A DNA stretch of 64,000 nucleotides from contig NC_023033.1 in NCBI RefSeq assembly GCF_000505665.1, positions 1,054,001-1,118,000 on the forward strand, in the 5' to 3' direction. The stretch is from Thermosynechococcus sp. NK55a. GTDB taxonomy: Bacteria; Cyanobacteriota; Cyanobacteriia; Thermosynechococcales; Thermosynechococcaceae. Shown in pieces: positions 46,163 through 56,052 of the stretch (position 1 is the first letter of the stretch; each line of letters opens with the position of its first letter). A model generated the notes under the pieces. The model was not told the origin of the DNA. It did not search any database and saw only the letters and a program-made list of their open reading frames with translations. The translations under genes were made by a program, and so were the position numbers.

Positions 46163-46843
46163 TCAACCCTGACGCTGCAGGTAAACACAGTGCCGTTGGG
46201 CATGACTCAAGGGAGTAGTAAATCCCTGAATGTCTAGTCGTCGACTGCGGTATCGCGGCAAGAGAGTCTCTAGATGCTGGGTATCCTCGTCGCTCCACTG
46301 GCCTCGGTACAGGACTAAAATGCCCCCCGAGCGCAACAGGGGCAAGCCATAGGCACAACAACGAGCGACATCACCGACAGCTCGAATCAAGGCCAAATCA
46401 TAACGGCGCTCATGGGACTCTGCCCGCCCCCATTCTGGATAAATGTTGGCCAAACCAACCGCTGAATCCAGAGAGTGCAAAAATTTGACTTTCTTTTGGG
46501 TTGCTTCAAGGAGCGTCACTGACCAATCGGGGCGGGCGATCGCCACCGGTACCCCTGGAAAACCACCGCCACTGCCAATATCAATGACCCGTTGAATCTT
46601 GGTTCCCCACAACGTTTCCCCAGTGGGCTGAAGCCACGGCAAAATCCCCCGCAACGAATCCCAGAGGTGCTTCTCCCAGAAATCGGGGACTGCCGTAATC
46701 CGCGTCAGGTTCATCCCTTGGTTGGCTGCAAGGATAGCCCCATAGAACCTTTGGAACTGTTCCTGCTGTTGGGGGGTGGGTTGCCACTGGAGTGTCTCCT
46801 GCCAAGGGAATTGCTCAAGCAATAACGTGCTAGGGTTCGTCAT
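46163..46843 (-). CDS. rsmG: 16S rRNA (guanine(527)-N(7))-methyltransferase RsmG
   Basis: A 226-aa AdoMet-dependent methyltransferase acting on G527 of 16S rRNA. NLTRITAVPDFWEKHLWDSL and VIDIGSGGGFPGVPVAIARP (AdoMet loop) are diagnostic, with RAVGDVARCCAYGLPLL further on. ATG 46843 is chosen because MTNPSTLLLEQFPWQE precedes the fold; the frame is open to 46942 without family resemblance. The start overlaps the upstream 102-aa gene by 14 nt. Confidence 0.92.
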   Translation of the reverse strand: MTNPSTLLLEQFPWQETLQWQPTPQQQEQFQRFYGAILAANQGMNLTRITAVPDFWEKHLWDSLRGILPWLQPTGETLWGTKIQRVIDIGSGGGFPGVPVAIARPDWSVTLLEATQKKVKFLHSLDSAVGLANIYPEWGRAESHERRYDLALIRAVGDVARCCAYGLPLLRSGGILVLYRGQWSDEDTQHLETLLPRYRSRRLDIQGFTTPLSHAQRHCVYLQRQG

Positions 46844-47138
46844 CACCACTACTGGGCAACTCTTTCTTTGCAGTGAGCACCTCCCACGCGGCTTTGAGTC
46901 GCTCCTCAAAATCCTTGACATGGCTAGAGACGGTATCAGCATTCGACTTCAGCTCTGCGATCGCCGTTTCAAGAGCTTTTTGGACATCCGCGGGCAGGGC
47001 TTTGAGTTGCGCAGTTGCAAAGCGTTGCAGAGCAGCAAGGAGAGCTTTTGCCGCTTCGGTGACTTCCTCTGGACTGACGGCTTCTGTTTCAGGTTCAGGA
47101 GTCGGGGCCTCTGGTGGCGAAACTTGTTCTTCAGACAT
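46830..47138 (-). CDS. Conserved acidic helical protein, unknown function
   Basis: A 102-aa protein. Residues 1-25 are Pro/Glu-rich and probably disordered; the rest is alpha-helical with coiled-coil character (AAKALLAALQRFATAQLKAL, then HVKDFEERLKAAWEVL). The C-terminus is acidic. It overlaps rsmG by 14 nt and is probably cotranscribed. Family not recognised. Confidence 0.55.
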   Translation of the reverse strand: MSEEQVSPPEAPTPEPETEAVSPEEVTEAAKALLAALQRFATAQLKALPADVQKALETAIAELKSNADTVSSHVKDFEERLKAAWEVLTAKKELPSSGDDEP

Positions 47139-47274
47139 AGGACAATGCTCCCAGGTAAGTACTCAACAAGCTTAGCAATTCTTTTGCGTACCCCAGAAAA
47201 GGGCTGTACCCCTACCTTAGCAGATGGCTTTTTTGATTTTCAGGGTGCCCTAGCTTTCTAAAGATTTCTCTAAA

Positions 47275-47307
47275 GATTAAAGTAAAACCCTGCCCCGTTG
47301 GACAGGG
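47275..47307 (-). terminator. Rho-independent terminator after the porin gene
   Basis: On the minus strand an 8-bp stem CCCTGTCC/GGGCAGGG with an AACG loop (47288-47307) is followed by TTTTACTTT. It lies 15 bp past the porin stop. Confidence 0.8.
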
Positions 47308-47321
47308 AAAATATCAAAGTA

Positions 47322-49073
47322 CTAGAAGCTAAAGGTTGTCCGGATTACGCCGAGGACGATTGGGGCATTGTTACTGTTGCTGTTGGGGTTGACCAAAGCA
47401 ATGACCCCCGGCGTGATTGAAATATTCCGTGAAATAGGAATGCGGTACACTCCCTCAATATGGTAAGAGTTAAAGGTTGCAGGGGGGGCACCGCCTACAT
47501 TCCGAACGCTAATGGTTTGGGGGGGTTGACCGACAATCAAACCAAGAACATCGCCCTTGCGCCAGACGTCCGGTACTCCAAAGGTGGCTGCCCAGTTCAA
47601 AACCTCTGCTTCTGGTCGTGGTGGTGCAAAGTTTTGCACTTGATAGACATTGGAATAGCCCACCCAGCCAGCGATATTGAACTTTGGAATCAGGCGATAG
47701 GTAAACTGAAAGCCAAAGTTATCGGCTGCTGCATTGGCATTATTACCAATGGGGTTATCAGCAGATCCAGGAAAACCATTGCTTCCTGTGCCGCCGGCAA
47801 CCCCAGTACCAAAGGAGCGCACATAGGTAAATCCTAGGGCTAAGTTTTTTGTGGGACGCCAATCTAATTGAGCCAGAGCTGCGTAGGCTCCCCCAATCAA
47901 ACCATTGGTATTTGGGGCATTCGGGGTGGGATTGTTGGCATTGGGTGCTTGATAACCAAGATTCAGGACGAGGTTTGTCCCCCGCTGTTTATTTTCAAGG
48001 AGTGTGTAACGCAGGGTTAGACCGGCGCTGTTGCCACCGCCAAAGCGATAGAGGGGGTTAAAGCGACCGAAACGGCTAATGGCTCCCGTTTCATCGGACT
48101 GCAAAAGGGGGTTAAAAGTGAAGACATTCTTATCAAAGTTCCCCGCGGCTGCGTCAAAGGCAAGGAATAGGCGATTGGTCAGAGGGGTGCGGTAATAGAG
48201 GTCATCAATGGCAAATTGGCCAGCAGTGTTGGTATCGTAGCCAAGACGCGCCATATTGGTGAGTGTAACCGCATTGTAGTTAGGCATATTGGCGGCCTGA
48301 AGGCGCACCCGCAGGACATCTTTGCCATAGAAGCTGGTGTCAAAGTTTAGCCGAGCGCGGTAGGTGGCAACGGTATTGTCGTCAATGGTCGGTCCCCGTC
48401 CGGGAGCCGGCAAGGCCCGGGTGCCCGTGAGGACATCCGAGACATTGAAGATGACCGAAGCACGAAGTTTCGTTGCGGTTGCAAATTGCCGTGCTTCCAA
48501 CTGAGCAGTGCGAGCCTCTAGCCTATCTACCCGACCGCGCAGGGTCGCCAATTCAGCCTTGAACTCATCCATCAGGCGCCGCAGGGTGGCGAGGTCTTCC
48601 TTGGTGGCAAAGCGATCGCTGATCACGTCCAAGCAGGCGTTCAAAGCCGCAGCCATTTCATAACGGGTGGCTGCCCGATTACCCCGGAAAGTGCCATCGG
48701 GATAGCCGGCAATACAGCCGTATTTCTCTACCAGTGACGCCAAGGCTTGATAGGCCCAGTCGGTGGGGCTGACATCCGAAAGTTGATTGACCGAGGTCAC
48801 TTGGGGCATTGTCCGCTGCCTTTCCAAAGACTGGTCGGGGGCAGGAAGTCGCGGAGCCTGCGCCTCTAAGTCCGCTACTGCTGGCACTTGTGCCACTTGA
48901 AAGGGTGATTTTACTGCATGAGTTGCTTGTTGCAACTTATAGTCAAAAAATTCAGAGGCGCTCCTATCACCCCTATGGGATACATCTTGCAATTGATTCG
49001 CAGCTAGTGTTGCTGACATTCCCCAGGCGGGAGCCAAAACTAACCCCAGCCAGATCAGGATCGATCTCGCCAT
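47322..49073 (-). CDS. SLH-domain outer membrane porin (iron-uptake porin/OprB type)
   Basis: A 583-aa outer membrane protein. A signal peptide (ARSILIWLGLVLAPAWGMSA) leads to a spacer, then one SLH domain (about 95-155, DVSPTDWAYQALASLVEKYG) that binds peptidoglycan-linked polymer, a coiled coil (about 165-200, LRRLMDEFKAELATLRGRVD) and a beta-barrel ending in Phe (GVIRTTFSF). The family is the main cyanobacterial porin class (SomA-like), also called iron-uptake porin. ATG 49073 fits the AAGGAG ribosome binding site better than the ATG one codon earlier. The ~300-bp region to radC shows only promoter-like sequence. Confidence 0.9.
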   Translation of the reverse strand: MARSILIWLGLVLAPAWGMSATLAANQLQDVSHRGDRSASEFFDYKLQQATHAVKSPFQVAQVPAVADLEAQAPRLPAPDQSLERQRTMPQVTSVNQLSDVSPTDWAYQALASLVEKYGCIAGYPDGTFRGNRAATRYEMAAALNACLDVISDRFATKEDLATLRRLMDEFKAELATLRGRVDRLEARTAQLEARQFATATKLRASVIFNVSDVLTGTRALPAPGRGPTIDDNTVATYRARLNFDTSFYGKDVLRVRLQAANMPNYNAVTLTNMARLGYDTNTAGQFAIDDLYYRTPLTNRLFLAFDAAAGNFDKNVFTFNPLLQSDETGAISRFGRFNPLYRFGGGNSAGLTLRYTLLENKQRGTNLVLNLGYQAPNANNPTPNAPNTNGLIGGAYAALAQLDWRPTKNLALGFTYVRSFGTGVAGGTGSNGFPGSADNPIGNNANAAADNFGFQFTYRLIPKFNIAGWVGYSNVYQVQNFAPPRPEAEVLNWAATFGVPDVWRKGDVLGLIVGQPPQTISVRNVGGAPPATFNSYHIEGVYRIPISRNISITPGVIALVNPNSNSNNAPIVLGVIRTTFSF

Positions 49074-49373
49074 CATTCACTCCTTAATAATGATCAAAGT
49101 ACCTGCAAGCCTCTATTTATAAAATTTCCAAGGGCAATCGGGCGATCGCCCGCCGAAATTTTGAAGGGACAACCATCATCTGCCCCCTAGAAAAAGCCAG
49201 GAGTAGATTCGCAATAAGCTCATTGAGGCTGAACAGAGGAAAACGGTTTCTTTACTTTGTTTATCTTGAACTATTTGCAAATAAAAGTCAAGTAATTTCT
49301 GCGAATTCTATACAGCCCCAACGCTACTGTAAGCTTGATATGCTCTTTAGTAGTCCCGTAAGTCACTGCTGTG

Positions 49374-50123
49374 ATGTCCTACTCGCTGCGTGTTGCTGAT
49401 CTGCCCGTCGGCGATCGCCCCCGTGAAAAGCTGCTCAGCCAAGGCGCCCGCTACCTGAGTTCGGCAGAATTGTTGGCGATTTTACTGGGAACCGGTCAAG
49501 GGGCAGGCAAGCTTTCAGCCGTCGGCTTGGGGCAGTTTATTCTCAAACAGTTGGGGGAGCGCAGCGGTGACAGTGCTGATGCTGTCAGCGCCTTGCGGGA
49601 CATTACCCCAGAGGAATTAATGGCGATTCCTGGGGTTGGCCCCGCCAAAGCCACCACGATCCTAGCCGCCGTTGAACTGGGGAAGCGGGTCTTTCAGTCG
49701 CGACCCGGAGAGCAGACCATCATTGACAGTCCTGCCCTGGCCGCTGCTGTCCTTGGTGCTGATCTCATGTGGCAACCCACGGAACGGTTTGCGGTTCTCC
49801 TGCTGGATGTGCGCCATCGCGTGTTGGGATCCCATGTGATTACAGTGGGCACGGCCACCGAAACCCTTGCCCATCCCCGCGAAATTTTTCGGGAAGCCGT
49901 GCGCCGCAATGCTAGCCGCCTAATTATTGCCCACAACCATCCCTCCGGCAATCTCTCTCCCAGTCAAGCAGATCTGGACTTGACAAAACAAATTCTACGA
50001 GCGGGACAGCTCATGGAAATTCCAGTGCTTGACCATTTGATTCTCGGGAATGGGGATTACCAAAGTCTGCGGGAGATGACCTCCCTCTGGCAAGAGGTGC
50101 CCCAAGGGGAGGGCAGTGCCTAA
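49374..50123 (+). CDS. radC: RadC/MPN-domain protein
   Basis: A 249-aa protein from ATG 49374. An N-terminal UPF0758-type helix-hairpin-helix part ([20 protein letters not shown]) precedes a JAMM/MPN domain with metal ligands in [14 protein letters not shown]. The E. coli gene was linked to DNA repair by name, but the role is unsettled; many members may be isopeptidase-like. The stop interleaves with the ppk2 stop (4-nt overlap). Confidence 0.88.
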   Translation: MSYSLRVADLPVGDRPREKLLSQGARYLSSAELLAILLGTGQGAGKLSAVGLGQFILKQLGERSGDSADAVSALRDITPEELMAIPGVGPAKATTILAAVELGKRVFQSRPGEQTIIDSPALAAAVLGADLMWQPTERFAVLLLDVRHRVLGSHVITVGTATETLAHPREIFREAVRRNASRLIIAHNHPSGNLSPSQADLDLTKQILRAGQLMEIPVLDHLILGNGDYQSLREMTSLWQEVPQGEGSA

Positions 50124-51022
50124 TCCTCATCCGGTTCATTTTCCAGCAGCGCTTTTGCCTCTAGGAGTTGCTCTTTGTGGGCCTCACTGACAATTGGGTA
50201 ATGTAGGTTCAGACTCGCCAATTTTTGATAAATAAAGTGAGCCACCATCAGCCGCGCAAACCACTTGTGATTGGCGGGAATAATGTGCCAGGGTGCCCAT
50301 TTGGTACTAGTGTGGCGAAAGACATCGGCATAGGCTGCTCGATAGTCCTCCCAGTGGGCGCGATCGCGCACGTCATCAATGGAAAATTTCCAGTTCTTTT
50401 CCGGACGGCTAATACGCTCCAAAAAGCGTTTCTTTTGCTCTGCTTTGGAGATATTCAGGAAAAACTTGAGGATGAGAATGCCATTGCGTGTTAAGTAACG
50501 TTCGTAGTTATTAATATCCTCAAAGCGCTCTTTCCAGATGTGCTTGGTCTTGGTTTCGGGAGGCAGTTGCTGGCGATTGAGCCAATCGGGGTGTACGCGC
50601 ACCACAAGGACTTCTTCGTAATAGGAGCGATTAAAAATACCAATACAGCCTCGCTCGGGCAAGGCACGATTCGCTCGCCACAAAAAGTCATGATCCAACT
50701 CCTCGGCACTGGGTGCCTTAAAGCTATAGACGCGGCAGCCTTGGGGGTTAATGCCACTCATGACGTGTTTGATCGTGCTGTCTTTGCCCGCTGCATCCAT
50801 CGCTTGGAAAATAATCAGCAGCGCATAGATATTCTGGGCATAGAGAACATCTTGGTAGGCCGCTAGCTTCTTGATGCCAGCAACAAGGAGTTCTTGGGCT
50901 TCGACTTTGCTTTTGAGGCCAGCGGTGTCCGCAGGATCATAGTCCTTCCAGTGAAATTTCCCCCCCGCGCGAACAATATAGCGATCGGGGTTAATTGGGT
51001 CGAGAAAATCTTGAGGAATCAT
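50120..51022 (-). CDS. ppk2: Polyphosphate kinase 2 family protein
   Basis: A 300-aa PPK2 enzyme that transfers phosphate between polyphosphate and a nucleoside mono- or diphosphate. Walker A is in [12 protein letters not shown]; the Walker B-like Asp-Arg site is in [18 protein letters not shown]. One PPK2 domain fits a class I or III enzyme; the nucleotide used cannot be told. ATG 51022 is preferred to the TTG two codons earlier. With ppx, two enzymes of polyphosphate turnover lie in this window. Confidence 0.85.
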   Translation of the reverse strand: MIPQDFLDPINPDRYIVRAGGKFHWKDYDPADTAGLKSKVEAQELLVAGIKKLAAYQDVLYAQNIYALLIIFQAMDAAGKDSTIKHVMSGINPQGCRVYSFKAPSAEELDHDFLWRANRALPERGCIGIFNRSYYEEVLVVRVHPDWLNRQQLPPETKTKHIWKERFEDINNYERYLTRNGILILKFFLNISKAEQKKRFLERISRPEKNWKFSIDDVRDRAHWEDYRAAYADVFRHTSTKWAPWHIIPANHKWFARLMVAHFIYQKLASLNLHYPIVSEAHKEQLLEAKALLENEPDED

Positions 51023-51225
51023 GATCAAGGGGAGATACAGCAGAAGTGTATCCTAGCCTACATTATCCCATTGCAGAACAATCAAAAGATTCCACCTTGC
51101 CGGCTATCTTTAACAAATTGTATAAGGCAGGGGCAAAACAGAATTCTGTTTGTATGCTGTATCAGTAGGCGAGCGATCGCCCTCCATCGAATCATTTCCT
51201 GTCGTTTGCGTTTTGGACAGCCACG

Positions 51226-51645
51226 GTGGCTCCGATTAAACCTCACAAACTGGATCTGGATGCCAGTTACCCCTGCCCCTGTCGCCGCCAGGGGGAGTTG
51301 GTGCCGATTGCCCTCACAGAAGCGTTTGGCTGTCGGCGCTGTCAGCAAATTTTTGTTGTGCGTCCCGATGGCTATTCCATTGAGCAGTTGGCAACCACCT
51401 ATCCCTACAAACGGGCGTGGTATTGGACGGGCTTGCAGTGGAATCAGTTGCAGCGGGGCTTCTCAGAAAGCTACTGGTATTTCGCCATCGGTCTGAGCTT
51501 CTTTTTATTGATGCCTATTCTCCTCTGGCTACCCTTACTTCTACAATTGTCCTTAAAGCCTGAAGGGTTGCTATGGGTGATTGCCTCCCTGCTGATTGCA
51601 CTCACGCCAGCATTTCTAGTCTGGATTGCCCTCTCCCGTCATTGA
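51226..51645 (+). CDS. Zinc-ribbon membrane protein, unknown function
   Basis: A 139-aa protein with GTG start. An N-terminal zinc-ribbon-like part has CPCRRQGE and CRRCQQIFVV. Two C-terminal hydrophobic helices follow (FAIGLSFFLLMPILLWLPLL and LLWVIASLLIALTPAFLVWI). The order (ribbon then helices) is the reverse of the 18065 gene. Function unknown; conserved cyanobacterial type. It is followed 13 bp later by the ProA-like gene. Confidence 0.6.
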   Translation: MAPIKPHKLDLDASYPCPCRRQGELVPIALTEAFGCRRCQQIFVVRPDGYSIEQLATTYPYKRAWYWTGLQWNQLQRGFSESYWYFAIGLSFFLLMPILLWLPLLLQLSLKPEGLLWVIASLLIALTPAFLVWIALSRH

Positions 51646-51658
51646 AGGCGCTGCGGCC

Positions 51659-52834
51659 ATGTTGCCTGAGCCACTGAGGAGGGCGCGGGTGGCCAGTACC
51701 CACCTCAGTCAAGCTAGCTATGCCCTCCGTCAGGAAGCCCTTAGGCACCTCATTGAGGAGTTGGCAACAGCAGAACCTCTCCTGTTGGAGCAAAATACTC
51801 TCGATCTCGAATCCAGCCGCGATCTAGCAGTGTCTCAGATTGTGCTTGGTTGGCTGCGGCTGACCCATGAGCGCCTGCAGCGTATTCGCCACTGGCTAGA
51901 GCATCTCTACCATGCGGCAGATCCATGGCAACAACCATTGCCGACGCGCCCCGAGGGGTTTCAGTATGCCGTTCCCCTAGGGGTGGTGGCCTTAGTCTAT
52001 GAAGGGCTACCCACTTTGAGCTTGATGCTGGCGGGCATGGCACTCAAAACAGGAAATGCCCTTGTGCTCTGGAGTGGTGAAAGTAGTCACTATACCGCTG
52101 GGGCGATCGCGACTCTCATCGAGGCCGCATTGAGCAAAACCAGTCTACCGAAAACCACTATTCAAACCCTCTCCCTTAGTCCGGCCAGTTGGCTGGGGGA
52201 TCCCACTGCTGTTGATTTAGCCCTTGTCTATGGCCGCTCCCGCTTTGTTGCGGAGCAACGGGCTGCTGCTCGCTGTCCCTTGGTCTCTCTTTCCCTTGGT
52301 AATACCTATCTCGTTTGGGATGGTTCAGTGTCACCAGAGAGTGTCCTCAACTGTATTCAGCACAGCCACCAAGCCAATCCCGATCGCGCCCTTGCTATTG
52401 AAAAGGTGATTGTGCTCGGTAATGTCAACCCCTCCCATCTTGCATTTGTGATCAATGAACTCACCCAAGCAGGCTACAAACAAGGGGTCGATGAGCACTT
52501 ACACCGCACCTATCCCGAAATTCCCCTTGTGGACGCCAGTGAGTGGCCGCTCCCTTACCTGGATCAACGCTTGGCGTGGCACTACGAAGAAGATCTCATC
52601 GCCGCCGTGAATTGGATTCACCAGTATGGCAGCGCCGCCAGTGGGATTATAGCCAGCAGTTACGAAGACTGCCGCGCCTTTTATCAGCAGGTGCAAACGC
52701 CCCTTGTATTTGTCAATCGGCCCCCCCAATTAGAGCGCTTGGATGCGCTGGCCATTGGTGCTGCTGCAAAGGGTTTTCAGCGGGGACTCTTTGGCCTTGC
52801 TCAACTACTCAGTACGAAGCAGGTCTATCTCTAG
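51659..52834 (+). CDS. ProA-like aldehyde dehydrogenase family protein, catalytic Cys missing
   Basis: A 391-aa protein aligning along its length with gamma-glutamyl phosphate reductase (ProA). PLGVVALVYEGLPTLSLMLA and LALKTGNALVLWSGES-like segments form the NADPH site. Where ProA has RGG and the nucleophile in a PxVCNALE segment, this protein reads YGRSR and NPDRALAIE: the catalytic Cys aligns with Ala. Its end GAAAKGFQRGLFGLAQLLSTKQVYL keeps the fold. It may be a catalytically dead or changed paralogue; some cyanobacteria carry two proA-type genes. ATG 51659. Confidence 0.72.
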   Translation: MLPEPLRRARVASTHLSQASYALRQEALRHLIEELATAEPLLLEQNTLDLESSRDLAVSQIVLGWLRLTHERLQRIRHWLEHLYHAADPWQQPLPTRPEGFQYAVPLGVVALVYEGLPTLSLMLAGMALKTGNALVLWSGESSHYTAGAIATLIEAALSKTSLPKTTIQTLSLSPASWLGDPTAVDLALVYGRSRFVAEQRAAARCPLVSLSLGNTYLVWDGSVSPESVLNCIQHSHQANPDRALAIEKVIVLGNVNPSHLAFVINELTQAGYKQGVDEHLHRTYPEIPLVDASEWPLPYLDQRLAWHYEEDLIAAVNWIHQYGSAASGIIASSYEDCRAFYQQVQTPLVFVNRPPQLERLDALAIGAAAKGFQRGLFGLAQLLSTKQVYL

Positions 52835-52846
52835 ACAATCAAAACC

Positions 52847-53428
52847 TTAGGTAGAACTCACGGGGAAAGGTGTCAGCCAATCCCTACTGCCGTTGGTTTC
52901 CACTTCCGTGAGCCAGCGTTGATAATCGGCCACAAGCTGCTGACTGAGGCGCTGTTTAATTGTTAGGAGAACGCTCTTGAGTAAGCCATTGCCGGTGGCT
53001 TCGAGAATCGGCCGCGGCGTCAGATCCAAGGGAGGCGGAATATCTACGCCCACCTGCAAGTCAGCAAGACCGATTAAATCCGTACCGTTGGCCGTGGCTT
53101 GGGGAGACAAGTAGCCTGCGAGGGCTAGGTGAAAGCGGCGATTGATGTAGTCCACACCGCGAATTTCACAGCCGAGGGAGCGCAATTGTAAAGAGCCGTC
53201 ACTATTGGCATGAACCACTAAATCTACGGTGGGCTGCAAGCTGACCATGAGAAAGTTTAAGGGGCGCATCTTCAGGCGAAAGCGATCGCTTCCCAAAAAT
53301 TCCACTCGGGTTGGATCAGTTAGGGCATAGACAAGCCGCCGGGGTTGACGCAGGTAGTGCTGTAAGGGAGCCGTGGGTGTTTCAATACTGAGGCGGACAG
53401 ATTGGCTGGCCTTAAATTGTAAGTACAT
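52847..53428 (-). CDS. DUF1997 protein
   Basis: A 193-aa protein of a family shared by cyanobacteria and plants. It starts MYLQFKASQSVRLSIE and includes YLRQPRRLVYALTDPTRVEF and FRLKMRPLNFLMVSLQPTVD, a beta-rich pattern resembling lipid-binding START/SRPBCC-like folds. No membrane helix. Function unknown. Confidence 0.7.
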   Translation of the reverse strand: MYLQFKASQSVRLSIETPTAPLQHYLRQPRRLVYALTDPTRVEFLGSDRFRLKMRPLNFLMVSLQPTVDLVVHANSDGSLQLRSLGCEIRGVDYINRRFHLALAGYLSPQATANGTDLIGLADLQVGVDIPPPLDLTPRPILEATGNGLLKSVLLTIKQRLSQQLVADYQRWLTEVETNGSRDWLTPFPVSST

Positions 53429-53500
53429 AGCACACCTAGCAAACGTTGTTTTTAATGTAACGAATTATTAAGGAAATAGGTAAAGGGTAAACCGAACCCC

Positions 53501-55168
53501 CTAGTCAGTCCAGCGGGTTTGCCGTCCCAGCCAAAGGACCGGAATGAGACCCACGATCACCAGGGCCAAAGCACTTAGGGCTGCCTCAGGAAGTCGCTCA
53601 TCAGAGGCAAAGCGGTAAACCTGTATTGCTAGGGTATCAAAGTTAAAGGGCCGAATCACCAATGTTGCCGGCAATTCCTTCATCACATCCACAAAGACCA
53701 TCAGGGCGGCGGTAAAAAGGCCGGGCACCATCAGCGGCAAGTGAATCGTGCGCAGAATATTCCAAGGGGATCGCCCCAGGGTCCGCGCCACCTCATCGAG
53801 AGAAGGGCGAATTTTCACCAAGCTAGCCTCCACACTGCCTAAGGAAACCGCCAAAAAGCGTACCAAGTAGGCATAGATCAGTGCTGTAATCGTGCCACTG
53901 AGAATCAAGCCCACTTCCACCCCCCACAGGTGCTCAGTGACATCATTAATGACGTTGTCTAGCCCCCCCAAGGGCATGAGAATCCCCACAGCAATCACTG
54001 TCCCCGGAATGGCATAGCCCATGGCAGCTATCTGTGTTCCCCAGCGCACCCAAACCGTTGGCAGCAGACGTCGCCCATAGGCCAGCAGCAGGGCAATACC
54101 CACCGCCAGTAGTGCCGAGAGCGTCGCCAAAATGAGGCTGTGGCTGGCATGTTCTAAAAATTCACGGCTGAGTTGTAATTGCTGGTAGCTGATGGCCAAG
54201 TAGAGCAGCAACCCGCCGGGGAGCAGGAGGCCAAAGAACACCGGGAGGGCACAGACTAGCCAAGCCAGAGCCGCTCGCCATCCCTTGAGCCCATAGGGAA
54301 TGGGGCGATCGCTGCCCCGCCTGTAATAACGTGCCTTGCCCCGCGACCACTTTTCTAGGAGCAGGAGGGCAAAAACAATGACCACCAGAACTGAGGCCAA
54401 CTGGGCCGCGGCCACGGGATCGCCCATGCCAAACCAGGTGCGGTAAATTCCTACGGTGAAGGTATCGACACCAAAGTACTGCACGGTACCAAAATCATTG
54501 AGGGTTTCCATGAGGGCAAGGCTCGTACCCGCAGCGATCGCCGGCCGAGCAAGGGGCAATGCCACTGTCCAAAAACTACGCCAGGGCCCACAGCCAAGGG
54601 AGCGACTGGCCTCTAAGCTACAGGTGGCCTGCTCCAAAAACGCCACTCGCGCCAAGAGAAAAACATAGGGATAAAGAACCAGGGTGAGCAGGGCGATCGC
54701 GCCGCCAAGGGAGCGGATATTGGGAAACCAATAGTCACCGTAACCCCAGCCCGTTAGTTCCCGTAGCCATGTCTGAATCGGACCTTCAAAGGCAAAAAAT
54801 TCCGTATAGGTGTAGGCCAAGACATAGGCGGGAGCCGCCAAAGGGGTCAACAGCAGCCATTGCCACCAGCGCACGCCCCAAAATTGACAGTTGGTAACCA
54901 ACCATGCCGTACTGACACCAATGACCACAACGCCTATCCCCACGCCCAACATCAACCAGAGGGAGTTCAACAGGTAGGCGGGCAAAACGGTTGTGGCCAA
55001 ATGCTGCCAAGTGTTACCCGTATTAACAAAGACTTTGCTGAGAATGACGAGAATGGGCACGGCAACCACAAGGGCAATCAGCCCCACCAGTAACTCCCAA
55101 GGTTTCAGTCGCACCCACCGCGGTAGGCTGAGGGACTTAAGCACGGCACGACCTCCAAAAACAGGCAC
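53501..55168 (-). CDS. futB: Ferric iron ABC transporter permease (FutB type)
   Basis: A 555-aa permease with two fused binding-protein-dependent transport domains of about six helices each. The EAA-like coupling loops are EASRSLGCGPWRSFWTVALP in the first half and DEVARTLGRSPWNILRTIHL in the second. This architecture belongs to FutB/SfuB/AfuB ferric iron importers; ThiP-type thiamine permeases look similar. It is the third gene of a trpD-nadC-futB run (8-bp gap to nadC). The frame begins at GTG. FutA and FutC are not in the window. Confidence 0.82.
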   Translation of the reverse strand: MPVFGGRAVLKSLSLPRWVRLKPWELLVGLIALVVAVPILVILSKVFVNTGNTWQHLATTVLPAYLLNSLWLMLGVGIGVVVIGVSTAWLVTNCQFWGVRWWQWLLLTPLAAPAYVLAYTYTEFFAFEGPIQTWLRELTGWGYGDYWFPNIRSLGGAIALLTLVLYPYVFLLARVAFLEQATCSLEASRSLGCGPWRSFWTVALPLARPAIAAGTSLALMETLNDFGTVQYFGVDTFTVGIYRTWFGMGDPVAAAQLASVLVVIVFALLLLEKWSRGKARYYRRGSDRPIPYGLKGWRAALAWLVCALPVFFGLLLPGGLLLYLAISYQQLQLSREFLEHASHSLILATLSALLAVGIALLLAYGRRLLPTVWVRWGTQIAAMGYAIPGTVIAVGILMPLGGLDNVINDVTEHLWGVEVGLILSGTITALIYAYLVRFLAVSLGSVEASLVKIRPSLDEVARTLGRSPWNILRTIHLPLMVPGLFTAALMVFVDVMKELPATLVIRPFNFDTLAIQVYRFASDERLPEAALSALALVIVGLIPVLWLGRQTRWTD

Positions 55169-55176
55169 TCACTTTC

Positions 55177-56052
55177 TCAAACAGACTCAAAAATCGTCAA
55201 ACTAAAATCTAGCCAGGGGGATCGCGTAATCATGGCACTCGTAGAAATGTAGTCCACCCCCGTCAAGGCCACCGGTCGCAAAGTGTCTAGGGTGATATTA
55301 CCAGAGGCCTCAATTTTAATGTGGGGGGCTGCAGCGCGGATCATCGCCACTGCTTGGGTCATCTCTGGAATCGGCATATTGTCGAGCATGATGACATCTA
55401 CGCCAAGGAGAAGGGCTTGGCGCACCTGCTCAAGGGTTTCGGTTTCCACCTCAATGGTCAAGGGAAAGGGACTGGCTTGGCGAACTTTTTCAACCGCAGC
55501 TGTGATGCCCCCGGCCGCCACAATGTGGTTGTCCTTAATCAGGATTGCATCGTCAAGGCCAAAGCGATGGTTGACACCGCCCCCCACAGCCACTGCATAT
55601 TTTTCTAGCAGGCGCAGTCCGGGCGTTGTTTTGCGGGTATCCACCAGTTGGGTCGGCAAATCAGCAATTGCTTGGACGTAGGTATGGGTGAGAGTGGCAA
55701 TGCCACTGAGGCGCATCAAGCAATTGAGGGCGAGCCGTTCACCCAGGAGTAATGTTTCTAGGGGAGCCGCAATCCGGGCAACAATGGTCGGCTCCTCACA
55801 AATTGCGCCCTCGGCCTGCTCGTAGGTGAACACTACCGCTGTGGTCAGGCGTTGGAAAACTCGCTCCACAATGGGCAGACCGGCAATGACCCCCTGACTT
55901 TTGAGACGGATATAGGCTTTTCCTTGGCGATCCTGGAGATGCAAGGCTTGGGTGGTGCGATCGCCCCGACCAATGTCCTCCTGCAACCATTGATCCAAGA
56001 GGGGATCCAAGATAGACCACGGCGGTAAATAGGCAGACACCCTAGGATTCAT
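55177..56052 (-). CDS. nadC: Nicotinate-nucleotide pyrophosphorylase (carboxylating)
   Basis: A 291-aa quinolinate phosphoribosyltransferase that makes nicotinate mononucleotide from quinolinate and PRPP. Diagnostic parts are [48 protein letters not shown] and [12 protein letters not shown]. Start ATG, 11 nt inside trpD. Both enzymes use PRPP. Confidence 0.94.
   Translation of the reverse strand: MNPRVSAYLPPWSILDPLLDQWLQEDIGRGDRTTQALHLQDRQGKAYIRLKSQGVIAGLPIVERVFQRLTTAVVFTYEQAEGAICEEPTIVARIAAPLETLLLGERLALNCLMRLSGIATLTHTYVQAIADLPTQLVDTRKTTPGLRLLEKYAVAVGGGVNHRFGLDDAILIKDNHIVAAGGITAAVEKVRQASPFPLTIEVETETLEQVRQALLLGVDVIMLDNMPIPEMTQAVAMIRAAAPHIKIEASGNITLDTLRPVALTGVDYISTSAMITRSPWLDFSLTIFESV

Noticed and set aside
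46049..46237. 62-codon plus-strand frame in the rsmG-DUF1816 gap
   Set aside because: Its second half is antisense to the rsmG 3' end; no family resemblance and no ribosome binding site.
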